Part shown: positions 1 to 7,647 of the stretch, one piece after another | Position numbering within the stretch: position 1 is the first letter of the stretch | Layout of the letters: the number at the start of each line of letters is the position of its first letter | DNA from: Pseudomonadota bacterium | GTDB taxonomy: Bacteria; Pseudomonadota; Gammaproteobacteria; Pseudomonadales; Azotimanducaceae | Assembly: GCA_027622495.1 (NCBI GenBank) | Contig: JAQBYL010000074.1 | Coordinates: 1-12,398 of the forward strand | DNA length: 12,398 nt | Reading direction: 5' to 3' | Translations under genes and position numbers: made by a program | The notes under the pieces: model-generated | What the model was told of the DNA's origin: nothing | Database searches by the model: none | The model's input: the letters and a program-made list of their open reading frames with translations, nothing else

Positions 1-1649
1 GTGCTGAGGGCCAGCGGCTCGACGTGGCTGTGTCTGGTGACCGCATTGTCGCTGTGGGTAAGAACCTGCCAGGCTCGGCAAGGCGCGAGATCGACGCTGA
101 GGGTAAGTTAGTGACCCCCGGTTTTGTTGACGTGCACACTCATCTGGACGCCCAGTTGGCCTGGGACCCCCTGCCAACATCTTCGTGCTGGCACGGCATC
201 ACCTCCGCCGTAATCGGCAATTGTGGTGTTACCTTTGCGCCAGTCGGGCCAGGTCAGAAAGAGTTTCTGGCAGAAATGATGGAATCGGTAGAGGACATTC
301 CGCGAGATGCCATTCTCAACGGTCTGCCTTGGGACTGGTCGTCATACGGCGACTACCTCGGCTGGCTGGATCGAACCCAAAAAGGCATCAACGTGGGAGG
401 TCTGGTCGGCCATTGTGCACTGCGCGTTGCGGCCATGGGCGAGCGTTCGATGACCGAAGGTTCCGGCACTGCGGAAGACATAGCACTCATGGCAGAGATG
501 GCAACCGAAGCCATGCAAGCGGGTGCTCTCGGCATTTCTACCAGCCGCACGCTGGGTCATCGTGTGCCAGACGGTCGCCCGGTACCTGGCACCTTTGCCG
601 GAGCCGATGAGTTACTGGCCTTCGGCGATGTCCTCGGCAAGGTCGGTTATGGGCTTTTTGAAGGCGCCATGCGACTGGGTGAGCGAGATGATGATGCGTT
701 GACCAAGACCAGGGAAGAGGTTGCTCTTATGGGTGAGATCAGTCGCCGCTCGGGCCGACCCTTGAGCTACGGCCTGGTGCAGTCTGACCGTCGTCCTGAT
801 CTGTACTCGCGGGTGATCGAATTCAATCGCGAAGAGAATGCCCGGGGCGCCCACATACGACCCCAGACCACGGCACGAGGCATTGGTATGATCTACAACA
901 TATTTAACCGTACCCCCTGGGATCGAACCGAATCGTGGCGGGCTGTGCGTAAACTGGGCCGCGATGAAAAGTTAGCTGCACTGCGCGATCCGGCACGACG
1001 GGCGCGCCTGATTGCTGATGCTGAGAATGCCGAACGAGTCCCGCAAGCAGATAAGATGTTTGTTCTGCCGGAAGGTGATGCGCGCTACGATTGCCTCGCC
1101 GAGGATTCCCTGGCTTCGCATGCGGCACGGCGTAACGTCTCTGCGGCAGAAGCGTTCATCGACCTGGTCCTGGAACGTAGCGGTGCCCTCAATCTCAACT
1201 ATCCGATTCTCAATCACCAGTTAAGTGCTGTGGAGGAGATGCTCGATACCGACCTCGTAACTCTGGGGCTAGCTGATGCGGGCGCCCACGTCGGTCAGAT
1301 CATGGACACCAGCCAGCCCACCTTCCTGCTTACCTACTGGGTGCGCGAACGAGCTCGTTGGTCACTACCGCAGGCAATTCGGCGCCTCACGTCTGATACA
1401 GCAGACCTTTTTGGTTTTGCTGATCGTGGTCGGATTGCGGTAGGTGCCTATGCCGACCTCAACGTCATCGATTTCGACGGATTATCGTTGCCACAACCCG
1501 AGTATGTTAACGACCTGCCAGGTGGCGCCGGTCGCTACATACAAGGGTCGAGCGGCTACGACTACACCATCGTGAACGGTTCGGTGTTCATGGATCATGG
1601 TGAGCACACAGGCGCGTTGGGCGGGCGTGTGGTGCGGGCAGGGCGTTAG
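1..1649 (+). CDS. N-acyl-D-amino-acid deacylase-like amidohydrolase (5' partial)
   Basis: This is a metal-dependent amidohydrolase of the D-aminoacylase/dihydroorotase-like superfamily (COG3653 type), expected to be cytoplasmic and to hydrolyse an N-acyl or related amide bond; the substrate is unknown. The reading frame is open to the window edge, and the codons before the GTG at 24 already read as the usual beta-sandwich start (AEGQRLDVAVSGDRIVAVG), so the true start lies upstream. Counting from that GTG, the metal-binding HTH is at residues 38-40 within GFVDVHTHLDAQ, GNCG with the conserved Cys follows near residue 68, then GHCALR near 128, and LADAGAHVG with the conserved Asp near 420. The C-terminal beta-sandwich (VGAYADLNVIDFD) is complete and ends in TAG. 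Family members are commonly annotated as D-aminoacylase, but many clustered with CoA-catabolic genes have no proven substrate. Family assignment is secure; function is inferred. Confidence 0.9.
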   Translation, partial: AEGQRLDVAVSGDRIVAVGKNLPGSARREIDAEGKLVTPGFVDVHTHLDAQLAWDPLPTSSCWHGITSAVIGNCGVTFAPVGPGQKEFLAEMMESVEDIPRDAILNGLPWDWSSYGDYLGWLDRTQKGINVGGLVGHCALRVAAMGERSMTEGSGTAEDIALMAEMATEAMQAGALGISTSRTLGHRVPDGRPVPGTFAGADELLAFGDVLGKVGYGLFEGAMRLGERDDDALTKTREEVALMGEISRRSGRPLSYGLVQSDRRPDLYSRVIEFNREENARGAHIRPQTTARGIGMIYNIFNRTPWDRTESWRAVRKLGRDEKLAALRDPARRARLIADAENAERVPQADKMFVLPEGDARYDCLAEDSLASHAARRNVSAAEAFIDLVLERSGALNLNYPILNHQLSAVEEMLDTDLVTLGLADAGAHVGQIMDTSQPTFLLTYWVRERARWSLPQAIRRLTSDTADLFGFADRGRIAVGAYADLNVIDFDGLSLPQPEYVNDLPGGAGRYIQGSSGYDYTIVNGSVFMDHGEHTGALGGRVVRAGR

Positions 1650-1676
1650 GCGCGCGCACTATTCTAAAAGTCTGGT

Positions 1677-1742
1677 ATGAAAGAGGTTGAAGGGAAGGTT
1701 GCGTTCGTCACCGGATATCGGGAGGACCACAGTCTGGCTTAA
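1677..1742 (+). pseudogene. N-terminal stub of a short-chain dehydrogenase (SDR) gene
   Basis: An ATG opens a 21-residue frame beginning MKEVEGKVAFVTG and ending at a TAA. The start matches the first beta-strand of classical SDR enzymes (GKVAxVTGG, before the GxxxGxG NAD(P)-binding loop). After the TG the similarity stops, and the remaining residues (YRED...) do not continue the Rossmann fold. No other SDR part is seen before the regulator gene that starts (3' end) at 1766. Most likely this is the relic of an SDR gene deleted in place. The short match makes chance resemblance possible. Confidence 0.45.
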
Positions 1743-1765
1743 CAGAACAAGACACACTATGGCGA

Positions 1766-2494
1766 CTAGCTTGCGATCCATGAAACCGGTTGTTTAAGGA
1801 GTTCCGGCTCGTTTTTTTCCAGGTAGCGTATGGCGGCGTCGAGTGCCTTGGTAGAAATTGCGCGTGCCGATTCCGCATCTCTGCGTTCGATCGCAGCTAA
1901 CACCTTTTCTGATTGTTCGACGCTTGCCCGCCATCGTTCCGCATCGTATTCGACATGGGAGTTTTCGGACATCCGGTGCAGCGCATTTACCAGAAAGCCC
2001 AGCACCAGGTTCTTGGAAGCGGATGCCACAAGTTCATAGAAATTGCGCGCTTCCTGTGTAGCCGCATCAGAATTTTCAACGGCGTCTCGTACACGAGACA
2101 GGCTTGCGCGCAACGCTGCAATGTCCTGGTGACTTGCGTTTTCTGCTGCCTCCCCGACCAGCACTGGATAGATAGCCATTCTTGCACTGAGTACAGCGTG
2201 AAAGGTTGCATTGGCAAACTGCAATTGTAACGACAGCGCGCTGGTCAGGTGATCCACCCCTGGCACGTTGACGATCGGTCCGCCGCCTGGTCCAGCTTTA
2301 ATACGCAGGGCACCCTGAAATTCCAGTAACCTTAAAGCCTCCCTTACGGTTGCGCGTGCAACACCTTGTTTTTCGACCATGATGTGTTCAGGTTCAAGTT
2401 TAGCGCCCGGTCTGAGCGCTCGATCGCGGATGTCGCTGACGATGTTCTGCGCCACCCGAGTTGCGGCACGTTGGTTAAGATCATTTGCGCCCAC
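1766..2494 (-). CDS. GntR family transcriptional regulator, FadR/FCD subfamily
   Basis: This 242-residue regulator has an N-terminal winged helix-turn-helix (about residues 12-75, with the GntR signature ARATVREALRLLEFQGAL) and an all-helical FCD ligand-binding domain (about 90-230). FCD proteins usually repress neighbouring catabolic genes and release DNA when they bind an organic acid or acyl-CoA. The start is a GTG, chosen because an AAGGAA ribosome-binding site (2505-2510, minus strand) precedes it by 10 nt and the protein begins at the expected length. The usual FCD metal ligands appear replaced: the Asp/His of the DxxFH segment reads EARNFY, and the His of the EHxxI helix reads QSEKVL. 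The ligand may therefore be a CoA ester rather than a metal-held carboxylate. It diverges from the crotonase operon and shares its promoter region, so control of that operon and of itself is likely. Confidence 0.93.
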   Translation of the reverse strand: MGANDLNQRAATRVAQNIVSDIRDRALRPGAKLEPEHIMVEKQGVARATVREALRLLEFQGALRIKAGPGGGPIVNVPGVDHLTSALSLQLQFANATFHAVLSARMAIYPVLVGEAAENASHQDIAALRASLSRVRDAVENSDAATQEARNFYELVASASKNLVLGFLVNALHRMSENSHVEYDAERWRASVEQSEKVLAAIERRDAESARAISTKALDAAIRYLEKNEPELLKQPVSWIAS

Positions 2495-2513
2495 TTTGGA
2501 TTGGTTCCTTTTA

Positions 2514-2567
2514 TGTACATCAGGTCAGTCTGCATCTATGATACTAGTTATGCTTCAGCGTGCGCAA
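2514..2567. promoter_or_regulatory. Divergent promoter region between gntR and the crotonase operon, with candidate operator 2536-2551
   Basis: Plus strand: TGTACA (2514-2519), a 17-bp spacer, then TATGAT (2537-2542), which gives a leader of about 50 nt before the crotonase ATG at 2601. Minus strand: TTGCGC (2562-2567), an 18-bp spacer, then TATCAT (2543-2538), which gives a leader of about 35 nt before the gntR GTG. The two -10 boxes overlap, so only one polymerase could easily bind at a time. The 16-bp element CTATGATACTAGTTAT (2536-2551) covers both -10 boxes and recurs with one mismatch at 9665-9680. It is an imperfect dyad and a candidate GntR operator. Promoter boxes were assigned by eye. 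Confidence 0.5.
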
Positions 2568-2600
2568 GTTCAGAGGAATGCGACTTCAGGGGAACAAAGT

Positions 2601-3590
2601 ATGAGTTCATCATCAGACGATAATCAGAATCCGCCACATCGCACAGTCAAGTGGTCACCACCCTACCGGCGCGAAACCGTAGAGATGCCGGTGTTCGATC
2701 TCATCGAGATTGAACGGGACGCACCGATCGGCAGGATTGTGCTCAACTCACCAGAAAAGCGAAATCCGCTGGGCTATGAACGCCTTGTACAGATAGAAAT
2801 GGCGGCCAAGTTGCTGGAGCTTGATGATGATATCCGCGTCATCATCATCAAAGGCCAGGGATCGTGTTTTTCGGCGGGGTATGACATTACCCCGGTGAAG
2901 AAAGGTGAGCGGCAACGCAATATGCCTCCTGGCGGATACATCAATCCCAAGCGGGATCGGCTGTGGCAATCCTATGATCTGGAACACGCTCGCGTGTACA
3001 TGACGCTCTTTGATCTGCAGAAGCCGGTGATCGCGCAGATCCATGGCGCTTGCCTCGCGGGTGCTTCCGAACTTGCTGGCTTCTGCGATCTGCGCGTTGT
3101 TGCGGACGATGCGAAAATAGGTTGGCCAGTCGGGCGTAACTGGTCGCCGGGTAACCTGCAGTACATACCGTGGCTGGTCGGTATGACAAAAGCGAAGTAC
3201 TACATGTTTACCTCTGAGCCGATGACGGGCCTCGAAGCCGTGCAATGCCAGTGGGCGTCGGAATCTGTTCCAGCCGACAAGCTCGAGGAACGCACCGAAG
3301 AGTTAGCGAATCTGATTGCGCTGACACCCACTGACCTGATTATGATGACCAAACGAAGCATCAACCGGCAGTTCGAAATCATGGGCTTTAAAACGGGCAT
3401 TGCCGCCAGTGTTGACCTGCTTGCTCTTTCGAGCTTTCGCGATCAGGGGCTCTACGCGCGTCGATCGGAAAGTGGTGAGGGCGGTGATGAATTCATGCGC
3501 CGGGCAGAAAAAGATGGTCTGAAAGCGGCGCTCAAGTGGCGTGAAGAGACATTTGGCAACAGCTACCGCAAATCGGACAGTGAAGACTAA
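2601..3590 (+). CDS. Enoyl-CoA hydratase/isomerase (crotonase) family protein
   Basis: This 329-residue crotonase-fold enzyme acts on an acyl-CoA and is expected to be cytoplasmic. The oxyanion-hole segments are clear: SAGYD at residues 91-95 and GACLAGASELAGFCDLR at 149-165. Glu157 corresponds to the first catalytic Glu of rat enoyl-CoA hydratase (E144). The second (E164) seems replaced, since the equivalent stretch reads IGWPVGRNW. A simple hydratase assignment is therefore unsafe; isomerase, hydrolase or lyase activity are alternatives. The protein has about 30 extra polar N-terminal residues and a long C-terminal extension, making it longer than the usual 255-270. The ATG at 2601 is preceded by AGGGGAA (2588-2594); an upstream extension of the frame would run through the promoter and gntR and is rejected. 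It is the first gene of the five-gene operon, 29 bp before the next gene. Confidence 0.93.
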   Translation: MSSSSDDNQNPPHRTVKWSPPYRRETVEMPVFDLIEIERDAPIGRIVLNSPEKRNPLGYERLVQIEMAAKLLELDDDIRVIIIKGQGSCFSAGYDITPVKKGERQRNMPPGGYINPKRDRLWQSYDLEHARVYMTLFDLQKPVIAQIHGACLAGASELAGFCDLRVVADDAKIGWPVGRNWSPGNLQYIPWLVGMTKAKYYMFTSEPMTGLEAVQCQWASESVPADKLEERTEELANLIALTPTDLIMMTKRSINRQFEIMGFKTGIAASVDLLALSSFRDQGLYARRSESGEGGDEFMRRAEKDGLKAALKWREETFGNSYRKSDSED

Positions 3591-3608
3591 ACCAGGCAAA
3601 TTAACAAC

Positions 3609-3614
3609 AGGAGG
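3609..3614 (+). promoter_or_regulatory. Consensus Shine-Dalgarno AGGAGG
   Basis: A perfect AGGAGG lies 5 nt before the ATG at 3620 and fixes the start of the family 2 amidohydrolase. It is the strongest ribosome-binding site in the catabolic operon, which suggests this enzyme is made in comparatively large amounts. Confidence 0.8.
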
Positions 3615-3619
3615 CACGC

Positions 3620-4831
3620 ATGCCATCAGTAGAAACCACAATGTCGAAACGTCTGGAGACTCCGGGCACCAGCGGTTGGGCGCGTTCGGCCCAACCGGGA
3701 GATCCGAACAAGCATTTCATCGTCTCGGCCGACTGCCACGCGAATGAGCCGAAAGACTGGGTCAAATCACGTATCGCACCAGAGTATTTGAAGAGATTGC
3801 CACGGTTGGAAATGAAAGACGGGCAGGCCTTCATTATCACCGAGGGTAATCGACCCTGGAAGATCAAGACCGACACAACGGACTGGGGGCCCGAGGATAT
3901 TGAGCGCAACAAGACGGGTCGCAATGTCGCTGAACGAATTGCGGATCAGGATCGCGACGGTATCGATGTGGAGGTGGTCTTTGGTAACAAGGGAATTCAC
4001 GCGTTTGGCACAAACGATCCCGGTTTCTCCATGGCCATGTGCCGAGCCTGGAACGATTGGGCGCATGAGGAGTTTGGTGCGCACGTCCATCGCATCCTGC
4101 CGATGGCGCAAGTGCCTACGCTGGATGTTGCGGCGGCGGTCGCAGAAGTACAGCGTGCGGCCAAGCTTGGCTTCAGGGGTATCACCATCCCGGTAAAGCC
4201 TGAGTACGGACCCACTGGCATGGATCAGCGCAACTACAATCAGCCGGAGTTTGAACCTTTGTGGTCGGCGATTGAAGATGTGGACCTGCCGCTGACGATT
4301 CATGTTTCCACCGGCCGGGATCCGCGTGCAGCATCTGGTCCGGGCGGCGCGGTCATCAACTATGCGGTGCATTGCTGTGCAGCGAGTCAGGAACCGGTCG
4401 CTAACCTTTGTGCGTCTGGTGTTCTGGAGCGACATCCGAAGCTGCGCTTCGCGACTATTGAAGCCGGTATCGGCTGGGTTTCGGGGTTGCTGGAAGCCAT
4501 GGATGAAGCCTTCTACAAACACCGGATGTGGGTATCTCCGGATCTGAAAGAACCACCGAGTTACTACTATCGACGGCAGGGTTTTGCCTCATTCATGGAG
4601 GACCGCACCGGTCTGGTATCAGGGGTGGCCCATGATCTGATCGACAACTTCCTGTGGGCCAATGACTATCCACACCATGAAGGCACGTGGCCGCATTCCA
4701 CTGTCGCCATTGAGCGCACCATGGGCGATCTGAATGATGCGCAACGTGCCAAAGTACTGGGTCTGAACTCTGCACGGTTCTGGAATATTGACATTCCAGC
4801 CAGGTATCGGTCCCTGGGCGACACCGTCTGA
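3620..4831 (+). CDS. Amidohydrolase family 2 protein (predicted metal-dependent TIM-barrel hydrolase/decarboxylase)
   Basis: This 403-residue protein belongs to the Amidohydro_2 group (COG2159), which includes the ACMS decarboxylase and dihydroxybenzoate decarboxylases as well as C-C or C-N hydrolases. Visible metal and active-site landmarks are Asp38 and His40 in SADCHANEP, His228 in TIHVSTGRD, Glu281 in ATIEAGIGWV, and Asp349 in WANDYPHHEG. These correspond to the barrel strands that carry ligands in the family. The start is set by the AGGAGG at 3609-3614. The stop shares its last base with the ATG of the next gene (TGATG), so the two are probably translationally coupled. A second family 2 amidohydrolase lies in the convergent arm. 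In a cluster of CoA enzymes, hydrolysis or decarboxylation of a ring or ring-cleavage intermediate is plausible, but the substrate is unknown. Confidence 0.92.
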   Translation: MPSVETTMSKRLETPGTSGWARSAQPGDPNKHFIVSADCHANEPKDWVKSRIAPEYLKRLPRLEMKDGQAFIITEGNRPWKIKTDTTDWGPEDIERNKTGRNVAERIADQDRDGIDVEVVFGNKGIHAFGTNDPGFSMAMCRAWNDWAHEEFGAHVHRILPMAQVPTLDVAAAVAEVQRAAKLGFRGITIPVKPEYGPTGMDQRNYNQPEFEPLWSAIEDVDLPLTIHVSTGRDPRAASGPGGAVINYAVHCCAASQEPVANLCASGVLERHPKLRFATIEAGIGWVSGLLEAMDEAFYKHRMWVSPDLKEPPSYYYRRQGFASFMEDRTGLVSGVAHDLIDNFLWANDYPHHEGTWPHSTVAIERTMGDLNDAQRAKVLGLNSARFWNIDIPARYRSLGDTV

Positions 4832-6036
4832 TGTCGCTCAAGGGAGCAGCGGCCGTTGTTGGGGTGGCGGAACTTGCACCGCAGCGATATACCGGGGACG
4901 CAACCATCCTGGATCTGTTGAGCGGAGTAGCGGTCGAGGCGATGGCTGATGCCGGTTTCTACCGCTCGCAAGTCGACGGTTTAATCGTCCATCCCATTGG
5001 TGGCCTGCCTGGTTTTGTTCCTGCCACCGTTGCGGAGCACCTTGGCTTGCAGCCGACCTTTGCTGAAATTGTAGATCTGGGTGGTGCCACCGGAGCGGGC
5101 ATGATCTGGCGCGCTGCTGCTGCGATTCAGGCAGGCATGTGTACCACGTGCTTATGTTTGACGGGAACCCGCCGTCGTAAAAGAACACCGCGAGGCAACA
5201 ACACGAACGCAGACACAAGCCGTCGACCGCGTTCGTTTTCACCCTCGCGCGATCGCTCACCCCAAGCCGAGTTCGATGCCCCCTACGGTATGCTCGGCGC
5301 CAACGTCGGCTATGCGATGATCGCCAACCGCTACGCTCACGAATATGGTCTCAAAGACACCCAGCGTGCCAAGGTGGCCGTGGATCAACGCAAGAACGCC
5401 AACGCTAACCCTGCAGCTATTTTTCACGATCAGACACTCACAATCGATCAGGTGCTGAGTTCCGAAGTCATTTGCGAACCGTTGCATATGCTCGAAATCG
5501 TGATGCCTGCGGCCGGTGCGGCAGCATTGCTTGTGACAGCGGCCGACCGTGTAGCGGATGCGAAGCAACCCCCTGCCTGGATTTTGGGCGCAGGGGAGTC
5601 AGTGACCCATTCGTCATTTGCACAAGCACCTGGCCTGGATGCCACTGGCATTGGTATCGCTGCACGATCCGCATTTTCGCAGGCAGGGGTGCGCCCGTCG
5701 GACATTGGTCTTGCTTCTCTGTACGACTGTTACACCGTCATGGTGCTGTTGACGCTGGAAGAGGCAGGCTTTTGTGCACGCGGCGAAGCCGGTGCGTTCG
5801 TCGAGGCGCACGACCTGACCTTTGGTGGTGACTTTCCGCTGAACACTCACGGCGGCCAGCTTTCTTTCGGGCAACCGGGCATGGCGGGTGGTATGAGTCA
5901 TGTCACAGAAGCAGTTCGTCAGATTCAAGGTCGCTGCGGTGCGCGCCAGATCCCGGGTCTCGAACTGGCCTACGCCCATGGGAATGGCGGCATCATCGCC
6001 GAGCAGACCGGTCTGGTCTTTGGAGCAGCGCGATGA
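4831..6036 (+). CDS. Thiolase-fold lipid-transfer-like protein (probable retro-aldolase type, lacking thiolase catalytic residues)
   Basis: This 401-residue protein has the two-domain thiolase fold seen in SCP2-thiolase/Ltp proteins. The nucleophilic Cys position of thiolases is Ala86 in DLGGATGAG. The GHP His motif reads GQPG (347-350), and the C-terminal CxGxG region reads YAHGNGG (381-387). It is therefore unlikely to be a functional thiolase. An SLYDCYT motif (296-302) supplies conserved-looking tyrosines where thiolases have NEAF. The arrangement fits Ltp2/DitF-type retro-aldolases, which work together with a DUF35 partner, and such a partner follows with a 4-bp ATGA overlap. Residues about 113-147 form an Arg/Ser/Asn-rich stretch between two well-conserved blocks (CTTCLCLTG and QAEFDAPYG). 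The start overlaps the previous stop by one base. Fold confidence is high; the reaction is inferred. Confidence 0.9.
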   Translation: MSLKGAAAVVGVAELAPQRYTGDATILDLLSGVAVEAMADAGFYRSQVDGLIVHPIGGLPGFVPATVAEHLGLQPTFAEIVDLGGATGAGMIWRAAAAIQAGMCTTCLCLTGTRRRKRTPRGNNTNADTSRRPRSFSPSRDRSPQAEFDAPYGMLGANVGYAMIANRYAHEYGLKDTQRAKVAVDQRKNANANPAAIFHDQTLTIDQVLSSEVICEPLHMLEIVMPAAGAAALLVTAADRVADAKQPPAWILGAGESVTHSSFAQAPGLDATGIGIAARSAFSQAGVRPSDIGLASLYDCYTVMVLLTLEEAGFCARGEAGAFVEAHDLTFGGDFPLNTHGGQLSFGQPGMAGGMSHVTEAVRQIQGRCGARQIPGLELAYAHGNGGIIAEQTGLVFGAAR

Positions 6037-6446
6037 GTGCCAGATTGATTCCACCGAGTTCCGAGCTCACGCAACCCTATTGGCGTGCCGCCCGCGCAGA
6101 TGAGCTTGCTGTGCAGTTCTGCCAGCACTGCGACCAACATTCGTTTCCGCCGCGAGCGCATTGCCCTCAATGTGGCTCTGCAGAACTTGAGTGGCGCACC
6201 GTATCCGGCAGGGGATCGGTGTACACATTTACGATTGCATACCGTCCACCTCATCCGGTCTTTTCGGAACATTGCCCGATGGTCATTGCCGTTATCGAGC
6301 TGGAGGAAGGTCCTCGGATGATCAGCAACATTGTTGGCTGTGATCCGGCCACTGTGGAGATTGGGATGGCTGTGCAGGTTGCGTTTGAAGAAATCGAAGA
6401 CAGCAAAGTGACGCTACCTGTTTTCACGCCCGTAAAGACTTCGTAA
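6033..6446 (+). CDS. DUF35 zinc-ribbon/OB-fold acyl-CoA-associated protein
   Basis: This 137-residue protein has an N-terminal helix (about 8-25), a rubredoxin-like zinc ribbon with Cys30, Cys33, Cys44 and Cys47 (CxxC-x10-CxxC), and an OB-fold (about 58-130, starting GRGSVYTFTIAY). DUF35 proteins bind acyl-CoA and form complexes with thiolase-fold partners, for example the ChsH2 DUF35 domain with the aldolase Ltp2 in steroid side-chain degradation, or with acetoacetyl-CoA/HMG-CoA enzymes in archaea. The ATG overlaps the stop of the thiolase-fold gene (ATGA), so the two are very likely translated together as a complex. All four zinc ligands are present and the length is typical for a stand-alone DUF35 protein. 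Confidence 0.92.
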   Translation: MSARLIPPSSELTQPYWRAARADELAVQFCQHCDQHSFPPRAHCPQCGSAELEWRTVSGRGSVYTFTIAYRPPHPVFSEHCPMVIAVIELEEGPRMISNIVGCDPATVEIGMAVQVAFEEIEDSKVTLPVFTPVKTS

Positions 6447-6462
6447 GGTGAGTAGCCAGGCT

Positions 6463-7632
6463 ATGCAACATCCACTGCAAGGCATCAAGGTTCTGGATTT
6501 CTCGCGCGTGGTGGCCGGACCGTTTGCGGGGCGCTTACTTTCGGACCTGGGGGCGGACGTGGTGAAGGTAGAACCACCGGACGGTGACTCCACGCGCATT
6601 CATGGCAAGAAAATTAAAGGCATATCCGGTTTCTTCAATCAACAGAATGCCGGTAAGCGCAACATTTCTATTGATCTGCGAGCTCCCGGCGCAGTGGGTC
6701 TTGTCAATTCGCTGGTTGCGGTGGCCGATATCCTTATCGAAAACTACCGGCCTGGTGTGATGGGTCGTCTCGGCATTGACTATGCGGCGCTGCGCGCGGT
6801 GAATTCACGGATCATCATGCTTTCGATCTCAGGCTTTGGCCATGACAGCCCCGAGTCGCATCGCCCGTCCTATGCGCCGGTGGTGCACGCGGAGGTAGGT
6901 CTGATGCACAGACTCGCGCAACGTAACGGCACCGCACCTGCGGATCTGCCGTTGTCGGTTGCGGACACTAACGCATCGCTACATGGCGTGATTGGTGTAC
7001 TGGCTGCGTTGCAGATGGCTGCCCGGACGGGGCAGGGGCAACATATAGATATGTCGATGATGGATGCTACTTTTGCTACCGATGATCGTTCGCATTTTGA
7101 AATGGAAGATGTGCCCAACACGCTACCCGTGTGTCCGATTTTCGATCTGCCCTTCGGGCCGGTGTTTGTCGCCACCGATATGAAGTTGCTTTATAAACGA
7201 CTGAACGCCCGCTGTGACCTGGCCGATCCAACCCCGCCTGGTGCGGATCTCCAAACTAAAATCGCCACGCGCAACCACGCGAGCGAACAGCGACTGAAGC
7301 AGTGCCAGACGGTCGCGCAGTTTGCCGCGCTGATGGACGTGATTGATATACCGTGGGGCGAGGTTCGCGATCCCCATAACCTCGAAGCCCAACCCACCTT
7401 GAAGCATCGAAAGATGATCGTGCAGATAGACGATCGTGCTGGAGGCACGCGGCCCATTGCGCAATCGCCTTATCGATTTTCTGACGCGAGCAGTGGTGTT
7501 AGAGGACCGGCGGCGCACCGGGGTGAACACAATCGGGAAGTCCTGCAAGACTGGTTGCAGTGGTCCGATGGTGAGATCAACGATCTGGTTGCTGAGAGTC
7601 TTTTATCTGCCAGTGATGCAGGTAAAGAATAG
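6463..7632 (+). CDS. CaiB/BaiF class III CoA-transferase family protein
   Basis: This protein (389 residues from the ATG) belongs to the class III CoA-transferases, which move CoA between carboxylic acids through an aspartyl-CoA thioester anhydride. Landmarks are the N-terminal GIKVLDFSRVVAGPFAGRLL, LGADVVKVEPPDGD, and VADTNAS, whose Asp168 matches the catalytic Asp of formyl-CoA transferase; TGQGQHIDMSMMDA follows. The ATG at 6463 is preferred because AAGGTGA (6445-6451) lies 11 nt upstream. A GTG at 6448, one base after the DUF35 stop, would add five residues and has no good ribosome-binding site. This is the last gene of the plus-strand operon. It could activate the pathway substrate or recycle CoA from a product. 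At under 400 residues it is of normal length. Confidence 0.92.
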   Translation: MQHPLQGIKVLDFSRVVAGPFAGRLLSDLGADVVKVEPPDGDSTRIHGKKIKGISGFFNQQNAGKRNISIDLRAPGAVGLVNSLVAVADILIENYRPGVMGRLGIDYAALRAVNSRIIMLSISGFGHDSPESHRPSYAPVVHAEVGLMHRLAQRNGTAPADLPLSVADTNASLHGVIGVLAALQMAARTGQGQHIDMSMMDATFATDDRSHFEMEDVPNTLPVCPIFDLPFGPVFVATDMKLLYKRLNARCDLADPTPPGADLQTKIATRNHASEQRLKQCQTVAQFAALMDVIDIPWGEVRDPHNLEAQPTLKHRKMIVQIDDRAGGTRPIAQSPYRFSDASSGVRGPAAHRGEHNREVLQDWLQWSDGEINDLVAESLLSASDAGKE

Positions 7633-7647
7633 TCAGTCAAAGAACGC

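Noticed and set aside
2379..2600. Upstream extension of the first crotonase
   Set aside because: It would run through the gntR coding region and the divergent promoter. The ATG at 2601 has AGGGGAA at suitable distance.
5150..5275. Double frameshift explaining the Arg/Ser-rich segment of the thiolase-fold gene
   Set aside because: Both alternative frames contain stops in this stretch and give no thiolase-like sequence; conserved blocks on both sides are in the same frame.
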